Positions 9,501 through 21,500 of a stretch of 64,000 nucleotides of DNA are shown here, in pieces. Position 1 is the first letter of the stretch. Each line of letters begins with the position of its first letter. Position numbers and translations under genes: made by a program. The stretch is taken from contig NZ_AXBA01000001.1 in assembly GCF_000473085.1 (NCBI RefSeq), forward strand, positions 62,001-126,000, written 5' to 3'. The notes below the pieces were generated by a model. The model searched no databases. It was given only the letters and a program-made list of their open reading frames with translations, and had not been told where the DNA came from. The stretch comes from Azorhizobium doebereinerae UFLA1-100. Its GTDB lineage: Bacteria; Pseudomonadota; Alphaproteobacteria; Rhizobiales; Xanthobacteraceae.

Positions 9501-12500
9501 CGGCGAGGGCGTCTCGCCGGTCGCCGCAGCCCCGCTCGCCGCCCTCGTCAAGACGGCGGCCATGGAACATCCCAGGGTGTTCGGCGCCCTGGTGCGGGTG
9601 GACGGCCCCGCCGACGCCGCGCGCCTGTCCCGCCTGGTCGATGCCGAGCGCGGCCGGGCCGACCGCCACCCCGAACTGCGCTATGGCCCGGACGACCATC
9701 GCAGCGCCCTGCGGTTCTCGCCGAAGTCCCTGCCTGCGGCCCCCGTGCCGGACCTTTCGGTGGAAGGGGTCTACTGGATCACCGGCGGCGCCGGCGGGCT
9801 CGGCCTGATCTTCGCCCGCGCCCTCGCCGCGCAGGGCGCACGGCGCATCGTGCTCAGCGGCCGCGCGCCGCAGGTGGACGTCGCCGTGCTGGAGCCCTTC
9901 TGGGCCGAGGGCATCGACCTGCGCTATGCGCCCTGCGATGTCTCGCTGGAGACGGACGTCGCCCGCCTGGTGGCGTGGATCGCCGCCGAGGTCGGGCCGC
10001 TCAAGGGCGTCATCCACGCCGCTGGCGTGCTGGACGACGGCTACATTCTCGGCGCGGACCCCGCCCGCCTGGCCGCGGTCATGGCGCCGAAGATGGCGGG
10101 GGCGGGCCATATCGATGCCGCCACGCGCGGTGCGGATCTGGATTTCCTGGTGCTGTTCTCCTCGGTGGCGGGCGTGTTCGGCAATGCCGGGCAGGCGGCC
10201 TATGCCGGGGCCAACGCCTTCCTCGACGCCTTCGCCATCCGCCGGGCCGCTCTGGTGGCGCGAGGCGAACGCCGGGGCGCCACCCATGCCATTGCCTGGC
10301 CGCTCTGGGCCGAGGGCGGCATGCAGGTGGCGGACGTGTTCCGCGCCGAGCTGACCCGCCGGTTCGGCACGACGCCGCTGCCGGCGGACGCCGGGGTGGC
10401 GGCGCTCTGGCAGGTGATCGGGTCGGGCGAACCCTGCACGGCGGTGCTGCATGGCGATGCCGGGCGCATCGCCGAACTGCTGGCGCCATCCGCGCGGCCC
10501 GCGGCGCCGGCCCCTGCCGTGCAGCATCCGGCGGAACATCCGGCAGACTTGGGCAGCCCGCCGCCCGACCTCGCGCCGCGCGTGGTCGATCTGCTCAAGG
10601 AGATGTTCGCGGAAGCGGTGCAGATGGACGCCGGCCGCATCCGCGCCGGCACGCCGCTGGTGGAATACGGGCTCGATTCCATCGTCATCCTGGAACTGAC
10701 GGCGCGGCTGGAGCGGCTTCTCGGCCCGCTGCCAAAGACGCTGTTCTTCGAATATCTCGACCTCGCGTCCCTCGCCGCGCATCTGACGGAGGAGTACGGC
10801 CCCGCCCTCGCTGCGGCGCTGCAATCCGCCGCGCCTCAATCCGCAGGTCCCGCCCCCTCGGGCGCCGCTGCCGCCGCGACGCCGGACCCGAGCATGTCGG
10901 AAGCCCCTCCGGCCCGGCCGCAGGAGCGTCCCGCCGCCTCCACCCACGACATCGCCATCGTCGGCCTGTCCCTGCGGGTGGCCAAGGCGGCGGACCAGGA
11001 CGCCTTCTGGGACCTGCTATCCCAGGGCCTGCACGGCTTCGAGGCGGTGCCGGCCGAGCGCTGGGACCATGCGGCCTTGCTGCATGGCGAGCGGGACATC
11101 CTCGGCAAGACGGTGGTCAAGACCGGCGCCTTCCTGCCGGACATCGACAAGTTCGATCCGCGCTATTTCCGGATCGCCCAGTATGAAGCCGAGCTGATGT
11201 CGCCGGAGGTGCGGCTGTTCCTGGAAGCCAGCGTCGAGGCGTTCGAGGATGCCGGCTATTCGCGCGAATACATGCAGGCCAAGCTCGGTGGCGACGTGGC
11301 TGTCATCGTCGGCTCGATGACCAACGAATACGATCTCTACGGCTTCCAGAACATGCTGCTGCGGGGCGCGCTGGCCAGCGGCAGCTATACCGGCACCGTG
11401 CCCAACATGGTGTCCTATTACTATGGCTTCACCGGGCCGTCCTATTTCCTGGACACCATGTGCTCGGCCTCGGCCACCTGCATCCACGAGGCGGTGCACA
11501 TGCTGCGCGGCGGCCGCTGCCGTATGGCGCTGGCCGGCGGGGTGAGCCTGCTGCTGCACCCGCAGAAGCTGATCGCCACCTCGCAGGAGCATTTCACCAG
11601 CAAGACCGCCGAGGTCATCCGCGGCTACGGCCTCGGCGCCGACGGCACCATCCTCGGCGAGGGCGTGGGCGCTCTGGTGCTGAAGACGCTGGCCGACGCC
11701 GAGCGGGACGGCGACCACGTCTATGGCGTGATCCGGGGCACCGGCATCAGCAATGCCGGCGTGCGCAACGGCTTCACCGTGCCGAGCCCGGCGCAGCAGG
11801 CGGCGGCGATCCAGCAGGCGCTGGACGATGCCGGCATGGACCCGGCCACGATCGGCTACGTGGAGGGGCACGGCTCCGGCACGGCGCTGGGCGATCCCAT
11901 CGAAATGAAGGCGCTGACGCTCGCCTACGGCAAAGGCGGTGCGCAGCGCCAGTCGATCCCCATCGGCACCGTGAAGTCCAACATCGCCCATCTGCTCGCG
12001 GCCTCGGGGCTCGCCGGCGTGGCCAAGGTGCTGGCGCAGCTTCGGCACGGGCAGATCGCGCCTTCGCTCCATGCGGAGACGCTGAACCCGAACATTCCCT
12101 TCGCCGACACGCCCTTCTATGTGGCGCGCACCCTCATGCCCTGGCCGCGCCTGCACGACGCGGACGGCCGCGAACTGCCGCGCCGCGCGGGGGTGACCTC
12201 CATCGGCGCCGGCGGCATGAATTCCCACATCCTCATCGAGGAGCATGTGGCGGCGCCCCGTCAGGCGGCCTTCACGGGGCCGCAGGCCGTGGTGCTCAGC
12301 GCCATGACGCCGGAACGGCTGGCGGCCTGGATCGCCCGCCTCGCGGCCTATCTTGAGGCCCATGACGAACTCGACGTCGCGGATGTCGCCTACACGCTCC
12401 AAGTGGGCCGCAACGCGCTGCCCTGTCGCCTCGCCTTCGCTGCCGCCAGCCGCGCGGACCTGCTGGCGCGGCTCGGGGAGGCCCTGAGCGATCCGCGCAC

Positions 12501-15500
12501 GGTGCGTGGCGGGCATTTCACCGCCTCCATCCTGGATGTCGAGGCGCGCACGGAGCCGGCGGACATTGGCGAAGCCATGCTCGCCGGCGACTTCGCGCGG
12601 CTCGGCTCGGCCTGGGCGGAAGGGGCGGCCATCGACTGGGACGCGGTGCATGGCCGGCCGCTCCCGCGCCGCGTCTCCCTGCCGCCCTATCCGTTCGAGA
12701 AGGTGCGGTGCTGGTATCCCGAATATGAGGGCGCGCCGTCCGTGGTCCGCCCGCTCGGGGCGCGGGAGAAGCTGCATCCCCTGGTGGGCCGCAACGGCTC
12801 GGATCTGTCGGGCGTGCGCTTCGCGACGGACCTGCATCTCGACGAACTGCGCGACTATGCCTTCACCGACGCGCGCCGCCCCGACCTCCTGCCCACCGCC
12901 GTGGTGGAGATGGCGCTTGCCGCCGGTCAACTGGCCGGGCTTTCGGGCCGGCTTGCCGTGCGGGCCTTGCGGGTGGAGCGCGCCGTCGCCTGGGCCGATG
13001 TCCGGAAGATCGCGTTCGCCGTCACCCCGCTGGCCGGGGAGCGCGTCGCCGTGCGGCTCGACGCCTGCGGCGCCGACGGCGTTCCGGCACCGTTCGCGCG
13101 CGCCGAGGTCGGGCTGGAAGCGCCGATCCAGGCCTCCGCCGTTTCGTTGGCCACCTTGCGCACTGAGGCGCTGCGGACGCTCTCCGCCGCCGAGGTCCGC
13201 GCCACGCTGGCGGACGGCGGCCGCCGCTTCGGCCCGTATCTGGACGTGGTGGACGTCGCCGTCGTGGGGCGCGACGGCACGGTACTCTGCACGGTGCAGA
13301 CCGATGGCCCGGCGCAGGACCATTACAAGCAGAACGTCATCTGGCCGGCGGCGCTGCTGGGCGCGGCGTTCCAGGCACTGATCCTCGGCGGGCAAGGCGG
13401 GGAACGCCTCGCCCTAGCCGCTGTCGAGCACGCGTCCGGCGACGCCGCCTCCCTGGCGCACGTCACCCATGTCCTGGCGCGGGTCGCGGGCGGAAATCCC
13501 GGCGGAGAGATTCTCTTCCTGGATGGCGAAGGGACTGTCCGGGGGGCCTGGACGGGGATCAGGCTGAAGCCGGCCGATCGGCTGGCCGACGAGATCGAAG
13601 CCCCGCCGCTGGTTCCCACGCCCGAACCACAGTCGGTGCCCGCCACGGCTCCCGCGGTCCCCCAGGCCCTGCTTGGCCCGGTGCTGGCGGTGGCGGCCGA
13701 CATCCTGAAGTTTCCCGCCGACGCTCTGAACCCGCGCGCGACCTTCTATGACCTCGGCTTCGATTCCATCACGCTGACGCACTTCGCCTCGGCCCTGACC
13801 GAACGCTTCGGCATCGCCATCTCTCCGGCCCTGTTCTTCCACTGCGAGCATGCCCAGGCGCTGGCGGCGCATCTGGCGGGGCAGGGCGCGGCGGCCCCCT
13901 CCGCGTCGCCCCCCTCCGCATCACCTGTGGCAGCCGCGCCGGAACGGACGCCCCCCGCCCAGCCGATGCGCGCGGCGGACAGCGTCGTCCGTGCGCCGGC
14001 GGAAGCACGGGTGGCCATTGTCGGGCTCGCGCTGCGGGTTCCCGGCGCCGACACGCCGGAGGCCTTCTTCGATCGGCTGCTGGCGGGCGACGACCTGACC
14101 GGCGCGCTGCCCATGGAGCGCTACGACGGCGCCTATGCGCGGCGCATGGCGGCGGCGGCGTTCCCCAAGCGGGGCGGCTTTCTCGGCGACATCGACCGTT
14201 TCGACGCCGCCTTCTTCCGCATCTCCCCCGTGGAGGCGGCGCGGATGGACCCGCAGCAGCGCCTCATGCTGGAGACGGGCTGGCGCGCGCTCGAAAAGGC
14301 GGGCTATGCCCCCGAGGATCTGCCGCGCGAGACCGGCGTGTTCGTTGGCGTCAGCGGGCGAGACTATGCCAGCCTGCTGGAAGCCAGCGGCGTGCCGCAG
14401 GACGGCTACGCCGCCACCGGCAATTCGCTGGCCATGGTGGCGAACCGCCTCTCCTTCTTCCTCGACCTGCACGGGCCGAGCGAGGCGGTGGACACCGCCT
14501 GCTCCAGCTCGCTGGTGGCGCTGCTGCGCGCCGCCGAGGCGGTGCGCTCCGGACGCTGCCCCATGGCTCTGGTGGGCGGCGTCAATTTGGCGCTCGCCGC
14601 CGAGGGCTTCGAGGGGCCGCACCAGGCGGGCATGCTCAGCCCCGACGGCCGCTGCAAGGCCTTCTCCCGCGCCGCCGACGGCTATGGGCGGGGCGAGGGG
14701 GCCCTGGCCCTGGTGCTGAAGCCGCTCGACGCCGCCGAACGTGACGGCGACGCCATCCTCGGCGTGATCGCCGGCGGGGCCGAAAACCACGGCGGACGGG
14801 CCGGCGCCCTCACCGCCCCCAACGCCAACGCCCAGGCCGATCTCGTCTGCCGCGCCATGGCCGGGCTGGACCCGGCCGGCATCGGCTATATCGAGGCGCA
14901 CGGCACCGGCACGGCGCTGGGCGATCCGGTGGAGGTGGAGGGGCTGCGCCTCGCCTATGACGCACTACTGGCCGGACGGTCACGCGAGGACATCTCCATC
15001 GGCCTCGGCACGGTCAAGTCGAACATCGGGCATCTGGAGGCAGCGGCCGGGCTGGCGGGCATCGCCAAGGTGCTCATGGCCCTGGCCCGGGGCGAGCTGC
15101 CGCCCACGCTGCATTGCGTGGAAGCCAATCCGCACATGGTCCTGAAAGGCACACCCTTTCACCTGGTGCGGGCACGCACACCCTGGCCGCGCCGGACCGA
15201 CGAGGCCGGGCGGCCGCAGCCACGGCGAGCCGGCGTGAGCAGCTTCGGCTTCGGCGGCAGCAATGCCCATGTGGTGCTGGAGGAAGCCCCGCTCGGCGCG
15301 CCCATGCCGCGCCGCCGCCCGCTGCCGCCACGTTCCTTCGCCCAGACCCGCTTCTGGCTGCCCGCCACCGGCCGGGAACCGGCGCCGGCAGCGCCCGAAG
15401 TCGTCATGCTTGCGCCTTGCTGGGTGGGGCGTCCCTTGCCGCTCGGCGCAGAGGCGCCGCCGCGCCGGCTGATCCTGAGCGCGGGCGTCGCCTTGCCGCC

Positions 15501-18500
15501 GGATGCGGGGGCGCTCGCACTCGCGCCCGAAGAGGACAAGCCGGGTGCGCGCTATCGCGCCGCGACGTTGCGTCTGCTGGAGCTCCTGCGCGCCGAGATT
15601 TCCGGCGCCCGGCGCGGCCCGCTCCTCGTCCAACTGGCCGTGCCGCTCGCTGGCGACGACGGGCTGATGGCGGGGCTGGGCGCGGTGCTCGACACCGCCG
15701 CCCTGGAGCATCCGGACATCCGTGGGCAGGTGGTGAGCCTGGAGGCCATGCCGCCCGCCGCGGCGGCGGACGTTCTGGCGCGCGAGGCACTCTCCGGCAC
15801 GGCGCGGGTCCGCTACCGGGCGGGACGGCGCGAGGTGCTGGAGTGGCGCGATCCGCCCGCCGGCGAGCCGGTATGGCCGGGCTGGCGGCCGAACGGCGTC
15901 TATCTCCTGACCGGCGGCATGGGCGGTCTCGGCCGCCGGCTGGCGCGGCATATCGCCGAGGCGGCGCCTGGGGCGGTCCTGGTGCTGGCGGGCTCTTCGG
16001 CGCTGGATGCGGCGCGTTCCGAAGAACTGGCGGCGCTGGGCCGCCTCGGCGCCTCGGCCTCCTATGCGCAGGTGGATGTGGCCGATGCAGCGGCCGTGGC
16101 GGCCCTGATTGGGGACATCCTGCGCCGCCACGGCGCCCTCCATGCGGTGTTCCACTGCGCCGGCACGCTGCGCGACCGCTCCATTGCCTTCAAGACGGCG
16201 GCCGAGGCCGCGGCGGTGCTGGCGCCGAAGGTGGATGGCGCGCTGGCGCTCCGCTCCGCCTGCGCGGGTCTTCCGCTCGATGCCCTGGTGCTGTTCTCCT
16301 CGCTCGCCGGGGCGGTGGGGAACGTGGGGCAGGCGGATTACGCCGCCGCCAACGGCTTCCTCGACGCGCTCGCCGCGCAGGACGGCGCGCCGCTGCTCGC
16401 CGTGAACTGGCCGCTCTGGCAGGGTGGCGGCATGCAGGCGGATGCGCGGGTCGAAGCGGCCCTGTTCGCGCGCATGGGCCAGCGTCCCTTGTCCACGGCG
16501 GCGGGTTTCGCGGCCCTGGAGCGCGCGCTCCGCCTCGGCGCGAGCCGCGTGGCGGTGGTAGCGGGCGAGGAGCCCGCCATCCGTGCCTTCTTCGCCGGGC
16601 GCAGCGCGGCGGCTCCTGCGCAGGAGGTGCCCGACGCAGCCGATGACAAGGCGCTGAACGTGCAGACGACCGAGGCGTTGCGCCGCCTGTTCGCGCGGGT
16701 CAGCGGCCATGCGCCGGACGCCATCGACCCCGCCGCCACGCTCGACACCTACGGCATCGACAGCCTCATGGTGACGGCGTTGAACCGGGAATTGGGGCAG
16801 GCGTTCGCCGGGCTTTCCCGGACGCTGTTCTTTGAGCACCGCACCTTGCGCGCTTTGGCCGGGCGGCTGGTCTCCGAGCGCGCGGCGGACTGCCGGGCCT
16901 GGACCGGCGCCGCCGTCGTCCATTCCGGCGGGACCGCTTCGGCCGTCCCCATGCCCTCGCAGGCAACGGTCTCCGGCCAAGCGCCCATCGCCATCATCGG
17001 CATGAGCGGCAGCTATCCCGGCGCGCCGGACCTCGATGCCTTCTGGGCCAATCTCGTCGCCGGGCGGGACATGGTGGGGGAGGTTCCGGCCGAGCGCTGG
17101 GCGCTCGACGGCTTCTTCGAACCTGATCCGGCCAGGGCGGTCACCGAGGGCAAGAGCTATGCGAAGTGGGGCGCCTTCCTGGAGGGCTTCTGCGACTTCG
17201 ACCCGCTGTTCTTCAAGATCGCCCCCCGCGAGGCGGCTGCCATGGATCCGCAGGAACGCCTGTTCCTGATGGCCGCCTGGGCGGCCAGCGAGGACGGTGG
17301 CTATTCACCCGCGCGTTTCGCCGCCCGGCACGGCGGCAAGGTGGGCGTGTTCGTGGGCGTCACCAAGACCGGCTTTGCCCTCTACCCGCCGTTCGAGGTG
17401 GAAGGCGGCGCCGTCGTCCATCCCCGCACCTCGTTCGCGAGCATCGCCAACCGCGTCTCCTTCGCCATGGACCTCAACGGCCCCAGCCTGCCGTTCGACA
17501 CCATGTGCTCGTCCTCGCTCACCGCTTTGCATGCGGCCTGCGAGGCGCTGCGTGCCGGCGACTGCGAGCTGGCCCTGGCCGGGGGGGTGAACCTCTATCT
17601 CCACCCCGCCAATTTCGTGGAACTGAGCGCCGCCCGCATGCTGAGCGCAGGCGGGCGCTGCCGCAGCTTCGGCGCCGGCGGCGACGGCTTCGTGCCGGGG
17701 GAGGGCGTCGGCTGCCTTCTGCTCAAGCCGCTGGCGCGCGCCCTGGCGGACGGCGACCGCATCCATGCGGTCATCCGCGGCAGCGCCGTCAACCACGGCG
17801 GGCGCACCAACGGCTACACCGTGCCCAATCCCGACGCCCAGCGCGCCGTTATACGCGCCGCGCTGGACGAGGCCGGCCTCTCGGCCCGCGACGTCAGCTA
17901 TGTGGAGGCGCACGGCACCGGCACGGAACTGGGCGACCCCATCGAAGTGGCGGGGCTGACGCAGGCCTTCCGTGCCGACACAGCCGATCGCGGCTATTGC
18001 GGCCTCGGCGCGGTGAAGTCGGGCATTGGCCATCTGGAGGCGGCGGCCGGCATCGCCGGCGTCACCAAGGTGCTGCTCCAGATGCGGCATGCCACGCTCG
18101 CGCCGACGCTGCACGCGACCGAGCCCAATCCCAACCTCGACCTCGACCTCGACGCTTCGCCCTTCGTCCTGCAACGCACGGCCGCTCCCTGGACGGCGGA
18201 GCGGCGCATCGCCGGCGTGTCCTCCTTCGGCGCCGGCGGCGCCAACGCCCATGTGGTGCTGGAGGCGTGGCCCGCACCCGCACGGCCGGACGCCCCGGCG
18301 GATGCAACCGTGCACCTGCTGCCGCTCTCCGCCCGCACGCCGGAGCGCCTGCGCGAGGCGGCTGCGCGCCTTCTGGCATTCCTCGAAGCCGGTGCAAGCC
18401 CGGGCGCACCGGTCGCCGCCCGCGACCTCAGCGCCCAAGGCGCGCGCCTGCGCGCCGAGCTGGCGACGCTGCTGAGCGTCGGGCCGGAGGAGATCGACCT

Positions 18501-21500
18501 GCGCGAGCCGTTCGACGCCATGGGCCTCGACGCGCTCCAGCGCCTCGCCCTGCACCACTGGCTGGACACCAATCTCGACGCGCCGCTGGGTCCCGACGCG
18601 CTGCGCGACGGCATCTGCCCGGAGGACCTGCTGGCCCTGCTGCCCGCGCGAGCCGGCGAGACCTCCGCCGACCGGCCGGCCCTGGCGGACATCGCTCTTA
18701 CCCTCCAGGTGGGGCGCGAGCCGATGGCCGCGCGCCTCGCCATCGCGGCCTGCAGTCACGGCGAAGTCTCCGCGGCCCTGCGTGCCTATCTCGACGGCCG
18801 GACCGATCACCCCGGCCTGCATGTCGGCGGCCCGGCCGGCACTGCCCCCGCCACGCCCCTTGCGCGGGCGGATGCCGGCGATCTGGCAAGCCTTGCCGCA
18901 CGGTGGATCGCGCAAGGGCGCCACGACCACATGCTCGGCCTTTGGGTGGACGGCGCGCCGGTGGACTGGGACAGCCTGCCCCGACCCGCCGGCGGCGTCA
19001 TCGTCTCGTTGCCGACCTATCCCTTCGCCCGTGACCGCTTCTGGCTGCCCGGCGTCGGCGACGACGGCATCGATGCCGCGCTTGCCGAAAGCCTTGCGGC
19101 CGAGCCGCCGGGGCGCGGGGCGCTCATCGATGCCAATGCGGCGCTGGAACGCGCCCTCGCGCCGCTGCTGCGTGCCGTTCTGCGGAACGTGGAGCCGGCC
19201 GCCATAACGCCGGGCTTCGCCCCGTGGCGCGCGGCGCTGGACCGCCTGCTGGCGGACCATCCCGGCGCACAGGCCCCGAGCCTCGACGCGGCCTGGGCCG
19301 CATGGGACCATTTCAAAGCCGCGCTTGCCTCCCCTTCGGCGCAGGTGGCGCTGGCGGAAACGACGCTGCGGTCCCTCGGGGATATTCTCACCGGCGCGCG
19401 GGCGGCCACCGCCGTGATGTTCCCGGCCGGCAAGCTGGATCTGGTGGAGGCCGTCTACAGTCGGAACGACACCGCCTCCCGCTTCAACGCCGTGCTGGCG
19501 CAAGCGGCCGCCGACGCTTTGGCGCGCAGACGGGCGGCCGCCCCGCAGGCCGGCCTGCGCATCCTGGAGATCGGCGCCGGTTCGGGCGGCACCACGGCGC
19601 CGGTGCTGCGCGCGCTCGCGCCGCTGGTCGGGGCCATCGCCGACTATCGCTTCACCGACGTGTCGCGCGCCTTCCTGCTGCGGGCGGAGCAGCGCTTCCG
19701 GCCCCAGGCCCCCTTCCTCTCCACCGCTCTGTTCGACGTGGAAAGGCGGCCGGAAGGCCAGGACGTCGCGCTCGCCGGCTACGACCTCGTCATCGCCGCC
19801 AACGTCCTGCACGCCACCGCCGATATCGCCCGCACGCTCGCCCATGTGCGCCAGGTGATGGCGCCCGGCGGCATTCTGCTGCTGAACGAGACCAGCCGGG
19901 CGACGCTTTTCACCCATGTCACCTTCGGCCTGCTGGATGGCTGGTGGCGCTTCACCGACGCGCATTTGCGCATTCCCGGCACGCCGTCCCTGACCGCTGC
20001 CGCGTGGCGGCAAGCCCTGGAGGCGGAAGGGCTGCGCTGGGTCGCCGGCTCGCCGCAGGGCGAACGGACGCTCGGCCAGCAGGTCATCGCCGCCCGCGCG
20101 CCGGCCGCCCCGCAACGGGGGCAGGCGCGGCCGCCGGCCTCCGTCTCCGCGCGCCCTGCCATGGTCGAGCCGGCACAGGCCGGTCCGGAAACGACATCCG
20201 CCCGCCTGCGCGAGACCCTCCGGCGGGAAGTGGCGCATACGCTGAACATCGCCGAGGCCGCGGTGGATGTGGCCGCCCCCTTCGCCGACTACGGCCTTGA
20301 TTCCATTCTCGGCGCCGAACTCGTGGACCGGCTGCGCCGGGCGCTCGGGGTCACGCTCGACCATACGCGACTGTTCGATTTCAGCTCCGTCGTCCGGCTG
20401 GAGCGCCATCTGCTCGCCGAGCATCCCGGGCTTGCCGCGGAGACGCCGGACGCGCCGCCGGCGGCCAGCCCGGCCGCCGTCGAAAGCATCCCGGCGGTCG
20501 TGCGGACCATCGGGGAGCGGGCAGGGGGCCAGGAGCCCATCGCCATCATCGGCATGAGCGGGCGCTTCGCCCGTTCTCCGGACCTTGATGCGCTCTGGAC
20601 GCACCTGGAGGCGGGCCACGACCTGGTGGAGCCGGTGACCCGCTTCGACCTTGATCCGCTTCAGGCGGCCGCGCCCCCCGGCACCTTCGGGCGGCACGGC
20701 AGCTTCATCGAAGGCATCGAGCGTTTCGACGCGGCCTTCTTCGGCATTTCCGGGATCGAGGCCCGGCACATGGACCCGCAGCAGCGGCTGTTCCTGGAGG
20801 AGGCCTGGAAGGCGCTGGAGCACGCCGGCCATGGCGGTGCCGACATGATCGGGCGCCGCTGCGGTGTCTTCGTGGGCTGCAGCGCGGGGGACTATCAGGA
20901 GCTGTTCCGCACCCAGCCGCCGGCCCAGGCCTTCTGGGGCAATACCTCGTCGCTGATCCCCGCGCGCATCGCCTATGCCCTCGACCTGAAGGGGCCGGCG
21001 GTCGCGGTGGACACCGCCTGCTCCAGTTCGCTCGTCGCCCTCCATCTGGCGTGCCAGAGCCTGTGGCGGGGCGAGAGCGAGCTTGCCCTGGCCGGTGGCG
21101 TGTTCGTGCAATGCACCGACCGCTTCTACCGTTATGCGAACGGGGCCGGCATGCTCTCGCCCAGCGGGCGCTGCGCCGCCTTCGGCGCCGGGGCGGACGG
21201 GATGGTGCCCGGGGAGGGCGTCGCGGCGGTGCTGTTGCGGCCGCTCTCCGCCGCATTGGCCGATGGCGACACCGTGCACGGCCTTGTGGTCGCCGCCGGC
21301 GTTAACCAGGACGGCGCCACCAACGGCATCACCGCGCCGAGCGCCGTCTCGCAGGAGCGGCTGATGCGGGAGGTCTATGAGCAATTCGGGATCGACCCGG
21401 CCGGCATCACGCTCGTGGAGGCTCACGGCACCGGCACCAGCCTCGGCGATCCCATCGAATATGCCGCTCTGGCGCGGGTCTTCGCCGGCCGCACCGGCGT

